From: Alphaproteobacteria bacterium
Lineage (GTDB): Bacteria; Pseudomonadota; Alphaproteobacteria; CAAHEQ01; UBA3637
DNA length: 34,293 nt
Assembly (NCBI GenBank): GCA_900772625.1
Contig: CAAHEQ010000012.1
Location: 1 to 34,293, forward strand
Reading direction: 5' to 3'
The notes under the pieces are model-generated. The model saw only the letters and a list, made by a program, of their open reading frames with translations, had not been told where the DNA came from and searched no databases. Both the position numbers and the translations under genes were made by a program. Of this stretch, positions 15,057 through 23,336 are shown one piece after another (the stretch's first letter is position 1; every line of letters starts with the position of its first letter).

Positions 15057-15085
15057 AACATAACTGATTCTAGGGCTTTTGTCAA
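15057..15085 (-). promoter_or_regulatory. Promoter of tRNA-Arg
   Basis: On the minus strand TTGACA (15080-15085), 17-nt spacer, TATGTT (15057-15062), about 14 nt before the tRNA 5' end. It is nearly back to back with the mutT promoter. Confidence 0.75.
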
Positions 15086-15101
15086 AGACTTTTTTAAACT
15101 G

Positions 15102-15130
15102 TTGACTTTGATACGCCCGTATGATAAAAT
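15102..15130 (+). promoter_or_regulatory. Promoter of mutT
   Basis: TTGACT (15102-15107), 17-nt spacer, TAAAAT (15125-15130), about 28 nt before the start codon. Confidence 0.75.
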
Positions 15131-15158
15131 GCCCTTCATTTAATGAAAGGATTTCTTT

Positions 15159-15557
15159 ATGACAGATAGAAAATTAGTCACCGTCACAGCGGGTGTTATT
15201 TATTATCAAGGTAAAATTTTGATTGCACAACGCCGTTTAGATAAATCACTCGGCGGTCTGTGGGAATTCCCAGGCGGTAAAATTGAAGCGGGTGAAACAC
15301 CGCCTCAAACACTAGCGCGTGAAATCAAGGAAGAGTTTGATATCGATATCACGGTCGGAAAATACTTGTTCGAGCATACCTATGCGTACGAAAACTTTGA
15401 TTTAAAGATGTATGTGTACCAGGCTGAATGGGACGGCAAAGGCCAGATTAAAATCTGTGACCACGAACAATACGCGTTTGTCACGCTGGATGAAATGAGC
15501 GATTACCAGCTCGCTGGCGCCGACTACCCCGTCGTTGATTTTTTGAAACAAGCGTAA
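15159..15557 (+). CDS. mutT: MutT-type Nudix hydrolase (8-oxo-dGTP diphosphatase)
   Basis: Removes oxidised dGTP from the nucleotide pool. 132 residues, the MutT length. A full canonical Nudix box is seen at about residues 40-62: GGKIEAGETPPQTLAREIKE followed by EFDI (G-x5-E-x7-RE-x2-EE). The QRRLDKSLGGLWEFPGGK region before it is typical of MutT. AAAGGA about 9 nt upstream supports ATG 15159, with its own promoter. The 3' end overlaps the opposite-strand rnr frame by 77 nt. Confidence 0.9.
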   Translation: MTDRKLVTVTAGVIYYQGKILIAQRRLDKSLGGLWEFPGGKIEAGETPPQTLAREIKEEFDIDITVGKYLFEHTYAYENFDLKMYVYQAEWDGKGQIKICDHEQYAFVTLDEMSDYQLAGADYPVVDFLKQA

Positions 15558-17664
15558 ATAAAAGGCCGCCCGTCAAAGGGACGGCCTCTTTTAAAATCAC
15601 GTCGACCAGCTGGTCGCGCATAAAACGAATGTGCGACCTTTTGCCTGTCAGCGTTTGCTTTACTTCGTCATATTGATAGTCATCATTTGACAATAAGCGC
15701 ATTGGCACAAGCCCGTCCGCGCCGTATTCGTCCAGACTGACAAACAACCCAAACGCAGTGACAGAGGAAATGCGAGCTTGGAACATCTCGCCCACGCGGT
15801 CGGCAAGGTACGAGGCCACATAACGATCTGTCGCATCTTGTTCTGCGGCGGCTGATTGGCGCTCTGTGGCCGAAATGTGCTCGGCAATTTGCTCAAATGC
15901 GGCGGCCTCGTCATCACTCAACGCACCGTCACCTAACTTCAAACCCTTTATCAACGCGCGGTGAATAAGAATATCCGCATAACGGCGAATAGGCGATGTA
16001 AAGTGCGCATACTTGTCTAATGAGAGCCCAAAATGGCCGATGTTTTCGGGGCTGTATTCGGCTTGCGATTGCGTGCGCAAAACCATTTCGTCCAACGATG
16101 ATGATAATGCGGACGCCGATTCATGCCCGCTTTGCAAAAGCGCATTAAAATCATCGGGCTTAGGGTTGTTTGCATCGGGTAAAATCAATCCGTAAGATTT
16201 TAAAAAGCTCTTTAAGCTGGCCAATTTTTCATCGCTAGGCCTGTCGTGCACACGATACATTGTGGGCAGATTCAGCTTTTCCAAAGTCTCGGCCGCCGAT
16301 ACGTTGGCCAAAATCATCATCTCTTCAATCATTTTGTGGCTGGCATAACGAGCGCGGGGACGAATGGAAATAACGCGGCCTTTGTCATTTAAAACAACTT
16401 GGCGCTCGGGCACGTCTAACTCTAGCACACCCCGCCTTTGGCGATTGATCAGCAAGCTTTCATAAGCGCCTTTAAGATTGGAGAGCAAATCACCTAAGCC
16501 TTCGATTTTCTGCGTGCCGTTAAAGTCGGCTTCGACTTCGTCATACGTCAATCTGGCCTTTGACTTAATCATCGCGCGCATAAAATGGTGTTTGAGCTTT
16601 TGCCCATTTTTATCAATCCAAACTTCGCATACCATAGCAGGGCGATCTTCGTTCGGGTTCAGCGAACACAAACCATTCGATAGAGCCTCGGGCAACATCG
16701 GCAAAACGCGGTCGGGAAAATATGTCGAATTGCCCTTTAAAAAAGCATCTTTATCTAGCGCATCGCCATAGCGTACAAAATGCGCAACATCAGCAATAGC
16801 TATCATTAAATGCCACCCGCCAGCGTTGCTTTTGTCAAAGTCGGGTTCGGCGAACACGGCATCGTCAAAGTCTTTTGCATCCGCGCCATCCACCGTCACA
16901 AAACAAGCCGTGCGCAAGTCCGTGCGCTTGCTGAGCGCGGGCAGTTTTGCCTTTTCGGCTTGCTTTAATGCGGCGCTTGTGAACGACATAGTCAAGTGGT
17001 GGGCAAAGATTGCAATCAAGCTGGCGGCGTGTGCGTCTGTCGATTTGCCTATTTTTTGGATAAAGTGCGCATGTGCGTTTTTGGTATAAACGGTAGGTGT
17101 GGTGACCAAAACTAAATCACCGCTTTTTAAGTCGTTTGGAAAAGAGGAGTCGGGCAAAAAAGCTTCTTTAAAGCGTCTGTCAACCGACATAATGCGCCCT
17201 TCGAACAAAATCCCCACCATTTGGTTGTCGGCTGATTGTAAACGCTTAAGAGCAACGCCGTCATAAAGCTTGCGTGAAAGCGGGCGGACTTTGGTTTGTA
17301 CAATATCACCAATTCGGATTTTGGGCTTGACATTGCTTTTTGAAATTAAGATTTGTGGCGCTTGTACGTTTTCTTCCCAATGTGTGGGGCGCGCGATAAA
17401 GCGTCCGTCCGAGTCTTGTCCCGTCACTTCAACGGGCAGTATTTCAGGCAATACGCCCCGTGCAACGAATTGGCGACCTTGCTTGCGCAAAGCACCGTCT
17501 TCGACAATTTGTTTGAGCATTCGCTTTAAATACGCTTTTCCTTCGCCTTTTAATCCAAAGTTGCGCGCAATGTCGCGCTTGGATACTTTTTGCGATTTAT
17601 CATTTAAAAAATCGATTAATTCTTGTGCTGTAGGTAATTTTTTCGTTTGTTTTTGGGCGGGCAT
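15481..17664 (-). CDS. rnr: Ribonuclease R
   Basis: Processive 3'-5' exoribonuclease that degrades structured RNA. 727 residues from ATG 17664, chosen because AAAAAAAGGAG precedes it; the upstream in-frame Met at 17697 has no such site. N-terminal winged-helix/cold-shock part (1-about 210), RNB catalytic domain from about 240 with DGADAKDFDDAV (conserved Asp cluster) and later HFTSPIRRYADILIHR, then an S1 domain (about 625-705, starting VGEMFQARISSVTAFGLFVSL). The normal end LTGGLLFTLV is followed by a basic 21-residue tail (SKNQRRGSRRQRAGNRSFHPA) that is encoded antisense to the mutT 3' end. Confidence 0.95.
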   Translation of the reverse strand: MPAQKQTKKLPTAQELIDFLNDKSQKVSKRDIARNFGLKGEGKAYLKRMLKQIVEDGALRKQGRQFVARGVLPEILPVEVTGQDSDGRFIARPTHWEENVQAPQILISKSNVKPKIRIGDIVQTKVRPLSRKLYDGVALKRLQSADNQMVGILFEGRIMSVDRRFKEAFLPDSSFPNDLKSGDLVLVTTPTVYTKNAHAHFIQKIGKSTDAHAASLIAIFAHHLTMSFTSAALKQAEKAKLPALSKRTDLRTACFVTVDGADAKDFDDAVFAEPDFDKSNAGGWHLMIAIADVAHFVRYGDALDKDAFLKGNSTYFPDRVLPMLPEALSNGLCSLNPNEDRPAMVCEVWIDKNGQKLKHHFMRAMIKSKARLTYDEVEADFNGTQKIEGLGDLLSNLKGAYESLLINRQRRGVLELDVPERQVVLNDKGRVISIRPRARYASHKMIEEMMILANVSAAETLEKLNLPTMYRVHDRPSDEKLASLKSFLKSYGLILPDANNPKPDDFNALLQSGHESASALSSSLDEMVLRTQSQAEYSPENIGHFGLSLDKYAHFTSPIRRYADILIHRALIKGLKLGDGALSDDEAAAFEQIAEHISATERQSAAAEQDATDRYVASYLADRVGEMFQARISSVTAFGLFVSLDEYGADGLVPMRLLSNDDYQYDEVKQTLTGKRSHIRFMRDQLVDVILKEAVPLTGGLLFTLVSKNQRRGSRRQRAGNRSFHPA
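15563..15592 (+). terminator. Terminator of mutT, inside the rnr coding region
   Basis: AGGCCGcCC (15563-15571) pairs with GGaCGGCCT (15579-15587) with one mismatch, loop GTCAAAG, followed by CTTTT. It lies 6 nt after the mutT stop. On the minus strand the same bases encode the VPLTGGLLF stretch of RNase R. Confidence 0.7.
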
Positions 17665-17685
17665 TTTTATCTCCTTTTTTTTGAT

Positions 17686-17713
17686 AAAATAACACACTTA
17701 TCCCAAAAAGCAA
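17686..17713 (-). promoter_or_regulatory. Possible promoter of rnr
   Basis: On the minus strand TTGCTT (17708-17713), 16-nt spacer, TATTTT (17686-17691), about 20 nt upstream of the start, just after the ppiD terminator. Confidence 0.4.
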
Positions 17714-17714
17714 A

Positions 17715-17744
17715 GAAAAAACGCGAGACGTTAAAGCCCCGCGT
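17715..17744 (-). terminator. Terminator of ppiD
   Basis: On the minus strand ACGCGGGGC pairs with GTCTCGCGT (complement of 17736-17744 and 17721-17729), with two G-U pairs and a 6-nt loop, followed by six T (A-run 17715-17720). Confidence 0.75.
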
Positions 17745-17766
17745 TTGTCAGGTGAAAACACTTATC

Positions 17767-19650
17767 TTATTGTTCAGATTGACGCATATAAGGTTCAAAT
17801 GCTTGGTTGATCACGTCCCAATCTTCAACAATCTTGATTTGGCGTTGGAAATCGCGCAGCATTTCGATCGTTAATGCGGCCGTTGTTTGTTGCTTTAATT
17901 GATAGCCAAGCAAACGCTTTTCAACGGAATCTTCCATATCAGCAGGAATGATTTTGTTGACTTTGACCACAGCGTAATCAGTGTCCGAGATTTTGACAAG
18001 CTCGAAAGCACCCGCTTTCGCGTTAAACAACTGAGCCACAACATCGGCAGGCATTGTTGCCATATCAACACGGCGCACGTCCTTGAGCGGCTTTTCTTCC
18101 AAATGATAGAACAAAGCAACCGACTTTAAGGATTTGTCCTTTAATGCAGCGTTGTAAACATTTTTTGCAAACTCAGGCGCGTTTTTCTTTTGCATATCGG
18201 ATTTCCATTCCGCCAAAAGCGTGTCTTGCACGGTATCAAATGGCTTGAGATAAACAGGCTCAATCGCTTCGACTTGACCCACTAAATAGCCATTTTGATA
18301 GTCGATTAAACGGGACGGTTCATTTTCTTTGGACATAAACAATTCTTGCACCAGCTCGACAGGCAAGTTCACAGATTGTCCTTTTTTGTCAACGCCAGAA
18401 GCGTCAATAAAGCCAACATCTTCGACTTTTAAGCCAATCAATTCAGCGGCTTGCGCTAACGTTTTTCCCTCGCCCAAAGCTTCATCAAGCTTTTTAGAGT
18501 TTTCATACAAAATATCGTAAGCTTTTTCGGCTTGCGCAGTTTTCTTCAGCTCGTCTTTGACTTTTTCAAACGGTGTTTGAGTTGCGGCTTTGATGTCGCG
18601 CACAATTAAAATGTGCCAGCCATATTCGGATTGTACAGGCGGTAAAACTTCGCCGACTTTGGCATCAAAAGCAACTTCACCCAGCTCGGTAGCAATGCCG
18701 TTTTTCGCAACCCAGCCCAAGTTTGTTTGCTCGTCTGTTTGCTCGGCTTTTTCTTTGGCCAGCTTTTCAAAGTTCTTGCTTGTCAATTCTTTGTATAGCG
18801 CTTGAGCCTTTTGCTCGTCTTGCAAAAAGACTTGTTGCAAACGGCGTGTTTCTGGGGTCGCGTAAACGTCTTGACGCGCTTCATACATTTCTTTTAAATC
18901 TTCATCGCTGACGGGGATTTGCGCCGCCACTTTGTCAGGCGTGAGTTTTAAGATTGTCACGCGGCGATATTCGGGCGCATACAATTGATCTTCCATCGCA
19001 TCATAATAGGCTTGCAGCGTGTCCGCATCAGGCTTGCCCTCTACGCGCACGGACGACAGCGGAATTAAAACCGAGTCCATATCGCGCGCCTCATTGGTGT
19101 AGCGATACATCAGATTTGTTAAAGTGTCAGGTGTTGCCATAACGGCGTCAATCGCGTCCGTTAAGTGCTTGCGTGCCAGTTCTTCCTGAAGGGCAGCGAT
19201 AAACTCGTTTTCGCTCATTTGCATTTGTTGCAAGTATGCGCGGAACATCGAGCGATCAAAAGCACCTGTGATTGTTTGGAACGCTTGGTTGTTGATGATG
19301 TGATTGCCTACCGCATCTGTCGAGGCAATCAAACCCATTTTATCGGCAAATAATTGGAAAGACAAGCTGTCCACTGTCGTTTGGACTTTTTGTTGCAACG
19401 CACCGTTTTGAATGGCTTGTTTCATTGTCAAAGTGCCACCTGTCATTGAGGCGGCGCGGCGGACATCTTTATCCATTTGACGGACGAGCTCTTGCGATTT
19501 GACCACGGAGTGTTCCACAACAATCGCGTCTTGCTTTTTGCCCCACATGCTGGTAATCGAGCCCAAGCCAAATAAACCGCCCATGCTGAGCGCAACCAAC
19601 AATAAAATCACTTTAGTGATGTATGAGTCACGAAAATTTTCCATATTCAT
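17767..19650 (-). CDS. ppiD: PpiD/SurA-type peptidyl-prolyl isomerase, membrane anchored
   Basis: Periplasmic folding helper of newly exported proteins, tethered to the inner membrane. 627 residues. One transmembrane helix near the N-terminus (about 12-33, VILLLVALSMGGLFGLGSIT), a SurA-N-like chaperone region (about 40-250), a parvulin domain (about 260-360, with LGWVAKNGI and the ending YGWHILIVRDI) and a C-terminal chaperone region. Three nearby Met codons compete; AAAGGA is 2 nt from the one at 19659 but 10 nt from that at 19650, so I chose 19650. The parvulin part is not closely checked for catalytic residues. Confidence 0.9.
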   Translation of the reverse strand: MNMENFRDSYITKVILLLVALSMGGLFGLGSITSMWGKKQDAIVVEHSVVKSQELVRQMDKDVRRAASMTGGTLTMKQAIQNGALQQKVQTTVDSLSFQLFADKMGLIASTDAVGNHIINNQAFQTITGAFDRSMFRAYLQQMQMSENEFIAALQEELARKHLTDAIDAVMATPDTLTNLMYRYTNEARDMDSVLIPLSSVRVEGKPDADTLQAYYDAMEDQLYAPEYRRVTILKLTPDKVAAQIPVSDEDLKEMYEARQDVYATPETRRLQQVFLQDEQKAQALYKELTSKNFEKLAKEKAEQTDEQTNLGWVAKNGIATELGEVAFDAKVGEVLPPVQSEYGWHILIVRDIKAATQTPFEKVKDELKKTAQAEKAYDILYENSKKLDEALGEGKTLAQAAELIGLKVEDVGFIDASGVDKKGQSVNLPVELVQELFMSKENEPSRLIDYQNGYLVGQVEAIEPVYLKPFDTVQDTLLAEWKSDMQKKNAPEFAKNVYNAALKDKSLKSVALFYHLEEKPLKDVRRVDMATMPADVVAQLFNAKAGAFELVKISDTDYAVVKVNKIIPADMEDSVEKRLLGYQLKQQTTAALTIEMLRDFQRQIKIVEDWDVINQAFEPYMRQSEQ

Positions 19651-19699
19651 TTGCTTCATATCCTTTACGACTTGAATTAATCTTTTAAGATAGGCTCAG

Positions 19700-19728
19700 A
19701 GCATACGCCACTTTTTATTTTTTTTCAA
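19700..19728 (-). promoter_or_regulatory. Promoter of ppiD
   Basis: On the minus strand TTGAAA (19723-19728), 17-nt spacer, TATGCT (19700-19705), about 45 nt before the start codon. Confidence 0.65.
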
Positions 19729-19741
19729 CAGAAAAAAGCAC

Positions 19742-20173
19742 TCAGGCCAGCTCTTTTTTCAAAATAAGTGCATCTTGCGCGCCCTCTTTTGTTTGGTAAT
19801 AGCCTTTGCGGCAAGCAATTTGTACAAATCCCGCTTTTTCATACAGGCGTTTTGCGGGGGTGTTGAATGCGTTGACTTCCAACAATAACGCCCGAACGCC
19901 CAAGTTTTTTAAATGCGTTTGCATTTGATCGATAAGCTTTAAGCCAATCCCTTGCCCCCGCGCTTCAGGCAGGACGCCCAGCGTTAAAATCTCGGCCTCG
20001 TCCTGACAAACCGAGCACAGAATAAAGGCCTTGTCGTTAATCAATCCTTGCGTTGTCGGTAATTGCAAAAGCGATGTAAAATCTGCCTCATGCCACGGCT
20101 TTTCAAAGCACATTTGGTGCATCTTTGTCAAGACGGGAACGTACGAGGGCGTGATTTTATTAAATGGTGACAT
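19742..20173 (-). CDS. rimI: Ribosomal-protein-alanine N-acetyltransferase RimI-like (GNAT)
   Basis: 143 residues, a single GNAT domain that transfers acetyl from acetyl-CoA, in RimI to the N-terminal Ala of S18. The CoA-binding loop reads VLPEARGQGIGLKLI (R-x2-G-x-G/A, about 66-80), then the ALLLEVNAFNTPAKRLYEKAG segment (about 96-116, with the NxxAxxLYxxxGF hallmark of RimI). It overlaps tsaB by 14 nt, the common tsaB-rimI arrangement, which supports the assignment over other GNATs. Confidence 0.88.
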   Translation of the reverse strand: MSPFNKITPSYVPVLTKMHQMCFEKPWHEADFTSLLQLPTTQGLINDKAFILCSVCQDEAEILTLGVLPEARGQGIGLKLIDQMQTHLKNLGVRALLLEVNAFNTPAKRLYEKAGFVQIACRKGYYQTKEGAQDALILKKELA

Positions 20174-20768
20174 CAGCTTCCCTTAAATACACGGGCTCTG
20201 GAGGCAGAGGCGTTGCTTTGCGCGCAAAGGCAATTTGACCCACCGCAGCCGCCAAAGGCAATGATTTTTGAATAACCTCGCAGCCTATTTCATCATGCAA
20301 AGCATCAGCAGCCGTGCCTATTGCCGCAAACGGTAATTGCGCTTTTAAAGCTTCTGTAGACTCTAAAGCAGGTGTGCTTTGCGCTTTTCCCTCCGCATCA
20401 AAAGCCTGTACAAAATAATCATCGCGCTTGCTGTCCAAAACGACTTTGCAAGGTTTTGAAGTCTGGTAAGCCCACGCTTCAAAACACGTGACGCCCCACA
20501 CGGGAATGTTTAACGCAAGCCCGAATGCGCGTGCTGTGGCAAGCCCAATACGCACGCCCGTAAACGAACCTGGCCCTACAGTTGCAGCGATAGCTTCGAT
20601 ATTCTTCATTTTCAAGTTTTGCTTTTTCAAAAGCGCGTCAATCATCGGCATAAGCATTTCGGCTTGTCCGCGTTGCATTTGCTCTTCCACAAAGCCGATC
20701 ACTTGGTTATCCTCCAAAACGGCCAGCGAGATGAAATCCGATGATGTGTCTATAGCAAGTATTTTCAT
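20160..20768 (-). CDS. tsaB: tRNA threonylcarbamoyladenosine biosynthesis protein TsaB
   Basis: Partner of TsaD in making t6A37 of ANN-decoding tRNAs. 202 residues, ASKHA fold. MKILAIDTSSDFISLAVLED is the N-terminal phosphate-1-like motif, and TVGPGSFTGVRIGLATA (about 63-79) is the TsaB signature. The protein has the shorter C-terminal half typical of TsaB rather than TsaD. AGAGG precedes the start. It is co-transcribed with rimI. Confidence 0.94.
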   Translation of the reverse strand: MKILAIDTSSDFISLAVLEDNQVIGFVEEQMQRGQAEMLMPMIDALLKKQNLKMKNIEAIAATVGPGSFTGVRIGLATARAFGLALNIPVWGVTCFEAWAYQTSKPCKVVLDSKRDDYFVQAFDAEGKAQSTPALESTEALKAQLPFAAIGTAADALHDEIGCEVIQKSLPLAAAVGQIAFARKATPLPPEPVYLREADVTI

Positions 20769-20791
20769 TTTATAACCTCTTATGGTATCTT

Positions 20792-20820
20792 TTTATAGCA
20801 CATTTAAAAGCGCTTGTAAA
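20792..20820 (-). promoter_or_regulatory. Promoter of tsaB-rimI
   Basis: On the minus strand TTTACA (20815-20820), 17-nt spacer, TATAAA (20792-20797), about 24 nt before the start codon and 2 nt downstream of the preceding gene's stop. Confidence 0.65.
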
Positions 20821-20822
20821 CA

Positions 20823-21704
20823 TTAAATGCTTGCAAAGATGCACAGAAAAAACAGGCTGACAATCATCATCAAGCCTAGTTTGGGAGAGGTATAATCTTC
20901 GTGCCTGATCGCGTGGTTATAAAGCATAATCCACAACGGCGAGGTCAAGGACAGCGCATTAACAAAGCCCGTGTTGGGTGTAAAGTCAAGGGATATGCCT
21001 TTGCTGACGATAAGCAGCGCGCTGAACAACACCAACAAAAAGCCAATATTCATCACTTTGGGATTAAAGACGTCTTGCAATGCTTTTTCCTTGCTCGGGT
21101 GTTCTGTTTTGATGTAATAGTAAAGGTTATAGATGCCGCTGATAAACGTGACGTAAAACAAATAGTAAACAATGCCCTCCGTTAAAGAGTGGCGTTGCAT
21201 AATGGTTTGAGTCAGTGTGCTCATCAACGACCACACAACGACAACAGGAATCATAAATGTGGCAAGCTCTTTGGTTATGGGTGTTTTAAGCATTTTCCAA
21301 TAGCAAATAATTGCGCATGCGACAGCCACCAAAATCCCAAGCAAGATGAACGGCTTGTCCCACAAACGTAAAAAAACGCTGGGGTGGATCAGCCACCACA
21401 ACACCATTGAAATTAAAATAGAAAACACCAGCATTCTGGAAGTGCCGGCCGCCCCAAAGCGCGCAGAGGCAAAGAAAATGTGCGAGTCATAATAGCCCGT
21501 CATAATGCCTTGTAAAACCAGCATAAACAAGTAAACAATATCCCATTCCTGTGGCGTGATGAGCATCAGCGGAAAGCACGCAAAGCAAACGCCAAATCCG
21601 CGCCACAGTCCCAAAACATAGCCGTTAATTTTATTGTTTTGGTTGATGTAGGTGTAAAAGCTCATAAACAGCCCATAAAAAAGTCCGCTGATAATCCAAA
21701 CCAT
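20823..21704 (-). CDS. DMT/EamA-like multi-spanning permease
   Basis: 293 residues from ATG 21704, chosen because AAAAGGAG stands 7-8 nt upstream; the open frame reaches 16 codons further without such a site. Nine to ten hydrophobic helices fill the sequence, beginning MVWIISGLFYGLFMSFYTYI. Length, helix number and the two-halves layout resemble the drug/metabolite transporter superfamily, but no family signature is strong, so substrate and direction are unknown. It is divergent from galE. Confidence 0.75.
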   Translation of the reverse strand: MVWIISGLFYGLFMSFYTYINQNNKINGYVLGLWRGFGVCFACFPLMLITPQEWDIVYLFMLVLQGIMTGYYDSHIFFASARFGAAGTSRMLVFSILISMVLWWLIHPSVFLRLWDKPFILLGILVAVACAIICYWKMLKTPITKELATFMIPVVVVWSLMSTLTQTIMQRHSLTEGIVYYLFYVTFISGIYNLYYYIKTEHPSKEKALQDVFNPKVMNIGFLLVLFSALLIVSKGISLDFTPNTGFVNALSLTSPLWIMLYNHAIRHEDYTSPKLGLMMIVSLFFLCIFASI

Positions 21705-21852
21705 AGCTATGTCTCCTTTTAATAAAGTAGAGGGCAGAGCTTTTAAAATCAATCTTTAAAAAATCAAAAAAAGGTATAGCCTTTTTATTTTTTTTGTATT
21801 ATATCTTATCGTATAGAGTATCGTTTAACAAAATAGAGGGAAGGGCTTTAAA

Positions 21853-22827
21853 ATGCATATACTTGTAATCGGTGGCGCAGGCTATATTGGTTCGCATGTC
21901 GTCAAAGAATTGCTGGATCATAACCAGCAAGTGACTGTTTTTGATGATTTATCAACGGGACAGAAAATCAATTTATTTGATAAGGCAAGGTTTATCGAGG
22001 CCAGCATTTTGGATGTCGAGGCTTTGCGTCAAGCAATGAGCCAAAACGTGGACGGCATTGTCTTTTTGGCGGGAAAAAAGGCTGTGGGCGAGTCTATGCA
22101 AAATCCTGCAAAATACGCATCAACCAACTTGATTGGCGTGATTAACGTTTTAAATACAATACTTGAGTATAACGTGAAAAACTTTATTTTCTCATCCTCC
22201 GCATCCGTTTATGGCGCGCCGCAGTACTTGCCAATCGATGAAAAGCACCCGCTTAATCCGCTCAGTTTTTACGGCTTTACAAAGCTGGAAACGGAACGCT
22301 TGTTGCATTGGTACAGCGATTTAAAAGGCATTCGTTATGTCGCGTTGCGCTATTTTAATGCGGTTGGCTATGATGAAACGGGCGCGGTGCAGGGTATCGA
22401 AAAAAATCCGCAAAACTTGTTGCCGATTATTATGGAAGTCGCGTGCGGGATTCGTCCATTGCTCAGCATTTACGGCGATGATTATGATACCCCAGACGGC
22501 ACATGCATTCGCGATTATATTCATGTGACGGATTTAGCCTCGGGTCATTTCAAAGCTTTGGAATATCTGGCGCAAGGTGGTCAAAGCGTTGAGTTGAACT
22601 TGGGCACAGGCAAAGGGCTTTCAGTGCTTGAAATGGTGCAAAAGACGGAAGAGGTCATCGGCCATAAGATTAAAAGCGTTATGGATTTGCGCCGACCTGG
22701 AGACCCGTCCAAAGTCATAGCCAGTGCGGATAAAGCACGCGATTTGTTGGGCTGGCAAGCCACGCACAGCGATTTAAACCACATTATCAAAACAACATGG
22801 CATATTTATAAACGTTTGGAAAAATAA
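21853..22827 (+). CDS. galE: UDP-glucose 4-epimerase GalE
   Basis: Interconverts UDP-glucose and UDP-galactose for LPS or capsule sugars and galactose use. 324 residues, extended SDR fold: NAD-binding GGAGYIGSH (residues 7-15), FDDLSTG, catalytic SSSASVYG (Ser) and YGFTK (Tyr-x3-Lys, about 141-145), then RYFNAVG and the C-terminal DLRRPGDPSKVIAS typical of GalE. RBS GGGAAGGG upstream. It has no sugar-pathway neighbour here and converges on the small gene at 22829. Confidence 0.95.
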   Translation: MHILVIGGAGYIGSHVVKELLDHNQQVTVFDDLSTGQKINLFDKARFIEASILDVEALRQAMSQNVDGIVFLAGKKAVGESMQNPAKYASTNLIGVINVLNTILEYNVKNFIFSSSASVYGAPQYLPIDEKHPLNPLSFYGFTKLETERLLHWYSDLKGIRYVALRYFNAVGYDETGAVQGIEKNPQNLLPIIMEVACGIRPLLSIYGDDYDTPDGTCIRDYIHVTDLASGHFKALEYLAQGGQSVELNLGTGKGLSVLEMVQKTEEVIGHKIKSVMDLRRPGDPSKVIASADKARDLLGWQATHSDLNHIIKTTWHIYKRLEK

Positions 22828-22828
22828 A

Positions 22829-23053
22829 TTACAAACGCTTTGTTTTGTTGAGTTGTTCGGACATATCGGCAAACAGGGGGACTGTAATCAGTCCTTCTTC
22901 CAACCACTGCGACAGCTCTGGAAAAATGTGCGACAGCTCGACAAACAAGTGCAGCTGGTCTGTTTGATAGCGCTTGAACGTTTCGTCAAACAAAGACTGT
23001 ATAATCAAATGCGTGTGACGTTTTTTAAGAGAATTGATAGGTATTTTATTCAT
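22829..23053 (-). CDS. Small protein of unknown function downstream of a structured leader
   Basis: I do not recognise it. 74 residues, mostly helical in appearance, basic at both ends (NSLKKRHTH near the N-terminus, NKTKR at the C-terminus) with an acidic and hydrophobic middle (HLFVELSHIFPELSQWLEEG). No signal peptide or membrane helix. AAGGAG is 7 nt before the ATG. The ribosome binding site follows within 15 nt of the closing helix of the RNA at 23071-23258, whose promoter would transcribe both, so the RNA may be its 5' leader. The stop codon is 1 nt from that of galE. Confidence 0.7.
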   Translation of the reverse strand: MNKIPINSLKKRHTHLIIQSLFDETFKRYQTDQLHLFVELSHIFPELSQWLEEGLITVPLFADMSEQLNKTKRL

Positions 23054-23070
23054 TTCTTAACTCCTTGTTT

Positions 23071-23258
23071 GTGGAACGCCTTGGTGCACAGGCGGCTGGA
23101 AGTTAAGAGCTACTTACAAGTGTAGTGCGGCATATTAGCACAAATGCGCATATTTTGCCACTTTCCAGCCAAAGAGACTGGATTTTTTACGCCTTATTTT
23201 AGGCAACTTGTAAGAAGGCTCTTACCCCTTCAGAACGGGCACCGTTTATCCGCTCCAC
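23071..23258 (-). ncRNA. Candidate structured RNA, 188 nt, leader or independent
   Basis: Coordinates on the plus strand. P1: 23071-23078 with 23251-23258 (one mismatch). Junction with two small hairpins (GCCT/AGGC, about 23078-23094, and AACGG/CCGTT, 23234-23246), or alternatively GGTGC 23083-23087 with GCACC 23239-23243. P2: CTG/AAG/TAAGAGC (23096-23110) with GCTCTTA/CTT/CAG (23218-23233), small bulges. P3: CTTACAAGT 23113-23121 with ACTTGTAAG 23206-23214, 9 bp. Above P3 three hairpins: 23124-23162, 23164-23182, 23191-23204. A sigma70-type promoter puts the transcript start at the first base of P1. I cannot match it to a known class; the size and rod shape allow a divergent 6S RNA, the position allows a riboswitch or protein-binding leader. 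Confidence 0.55.
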
Positions 23259-23263
23259 CAAAA

Positions 23264-23292
23264 AGTATATAGGATTAAAAACAAAAAATCAA
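23264..23292 (-). promoter_or_regulatory. Promoter of the structured RNA and small gene
   Basis: On the minus strand TTGATT (23287-23292), 17-nt spacer, TATACT (23264-23269). The predicted start is near 23258, exactly the 5' base of helix P1. It begins right after the terminator of the antiporter gene. Confidence 0.7.
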
Positions 23293-23327
23293 GAAAAAAG
23301 AGAGCCACTTAGTTCAAGTGACTCTCT
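23293..23327 (-). terminator. Terminator of the antiporter gene
   Basis: On the minus strand AGAGAGTCACTT, loop GAACT, AAGTGGCTCTCT (12 bp with one G-U), then six T. Located 10 nt after the stop codon. Confidence 0.9.
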
Positions 23328-23336
23328 TGGCTATGT

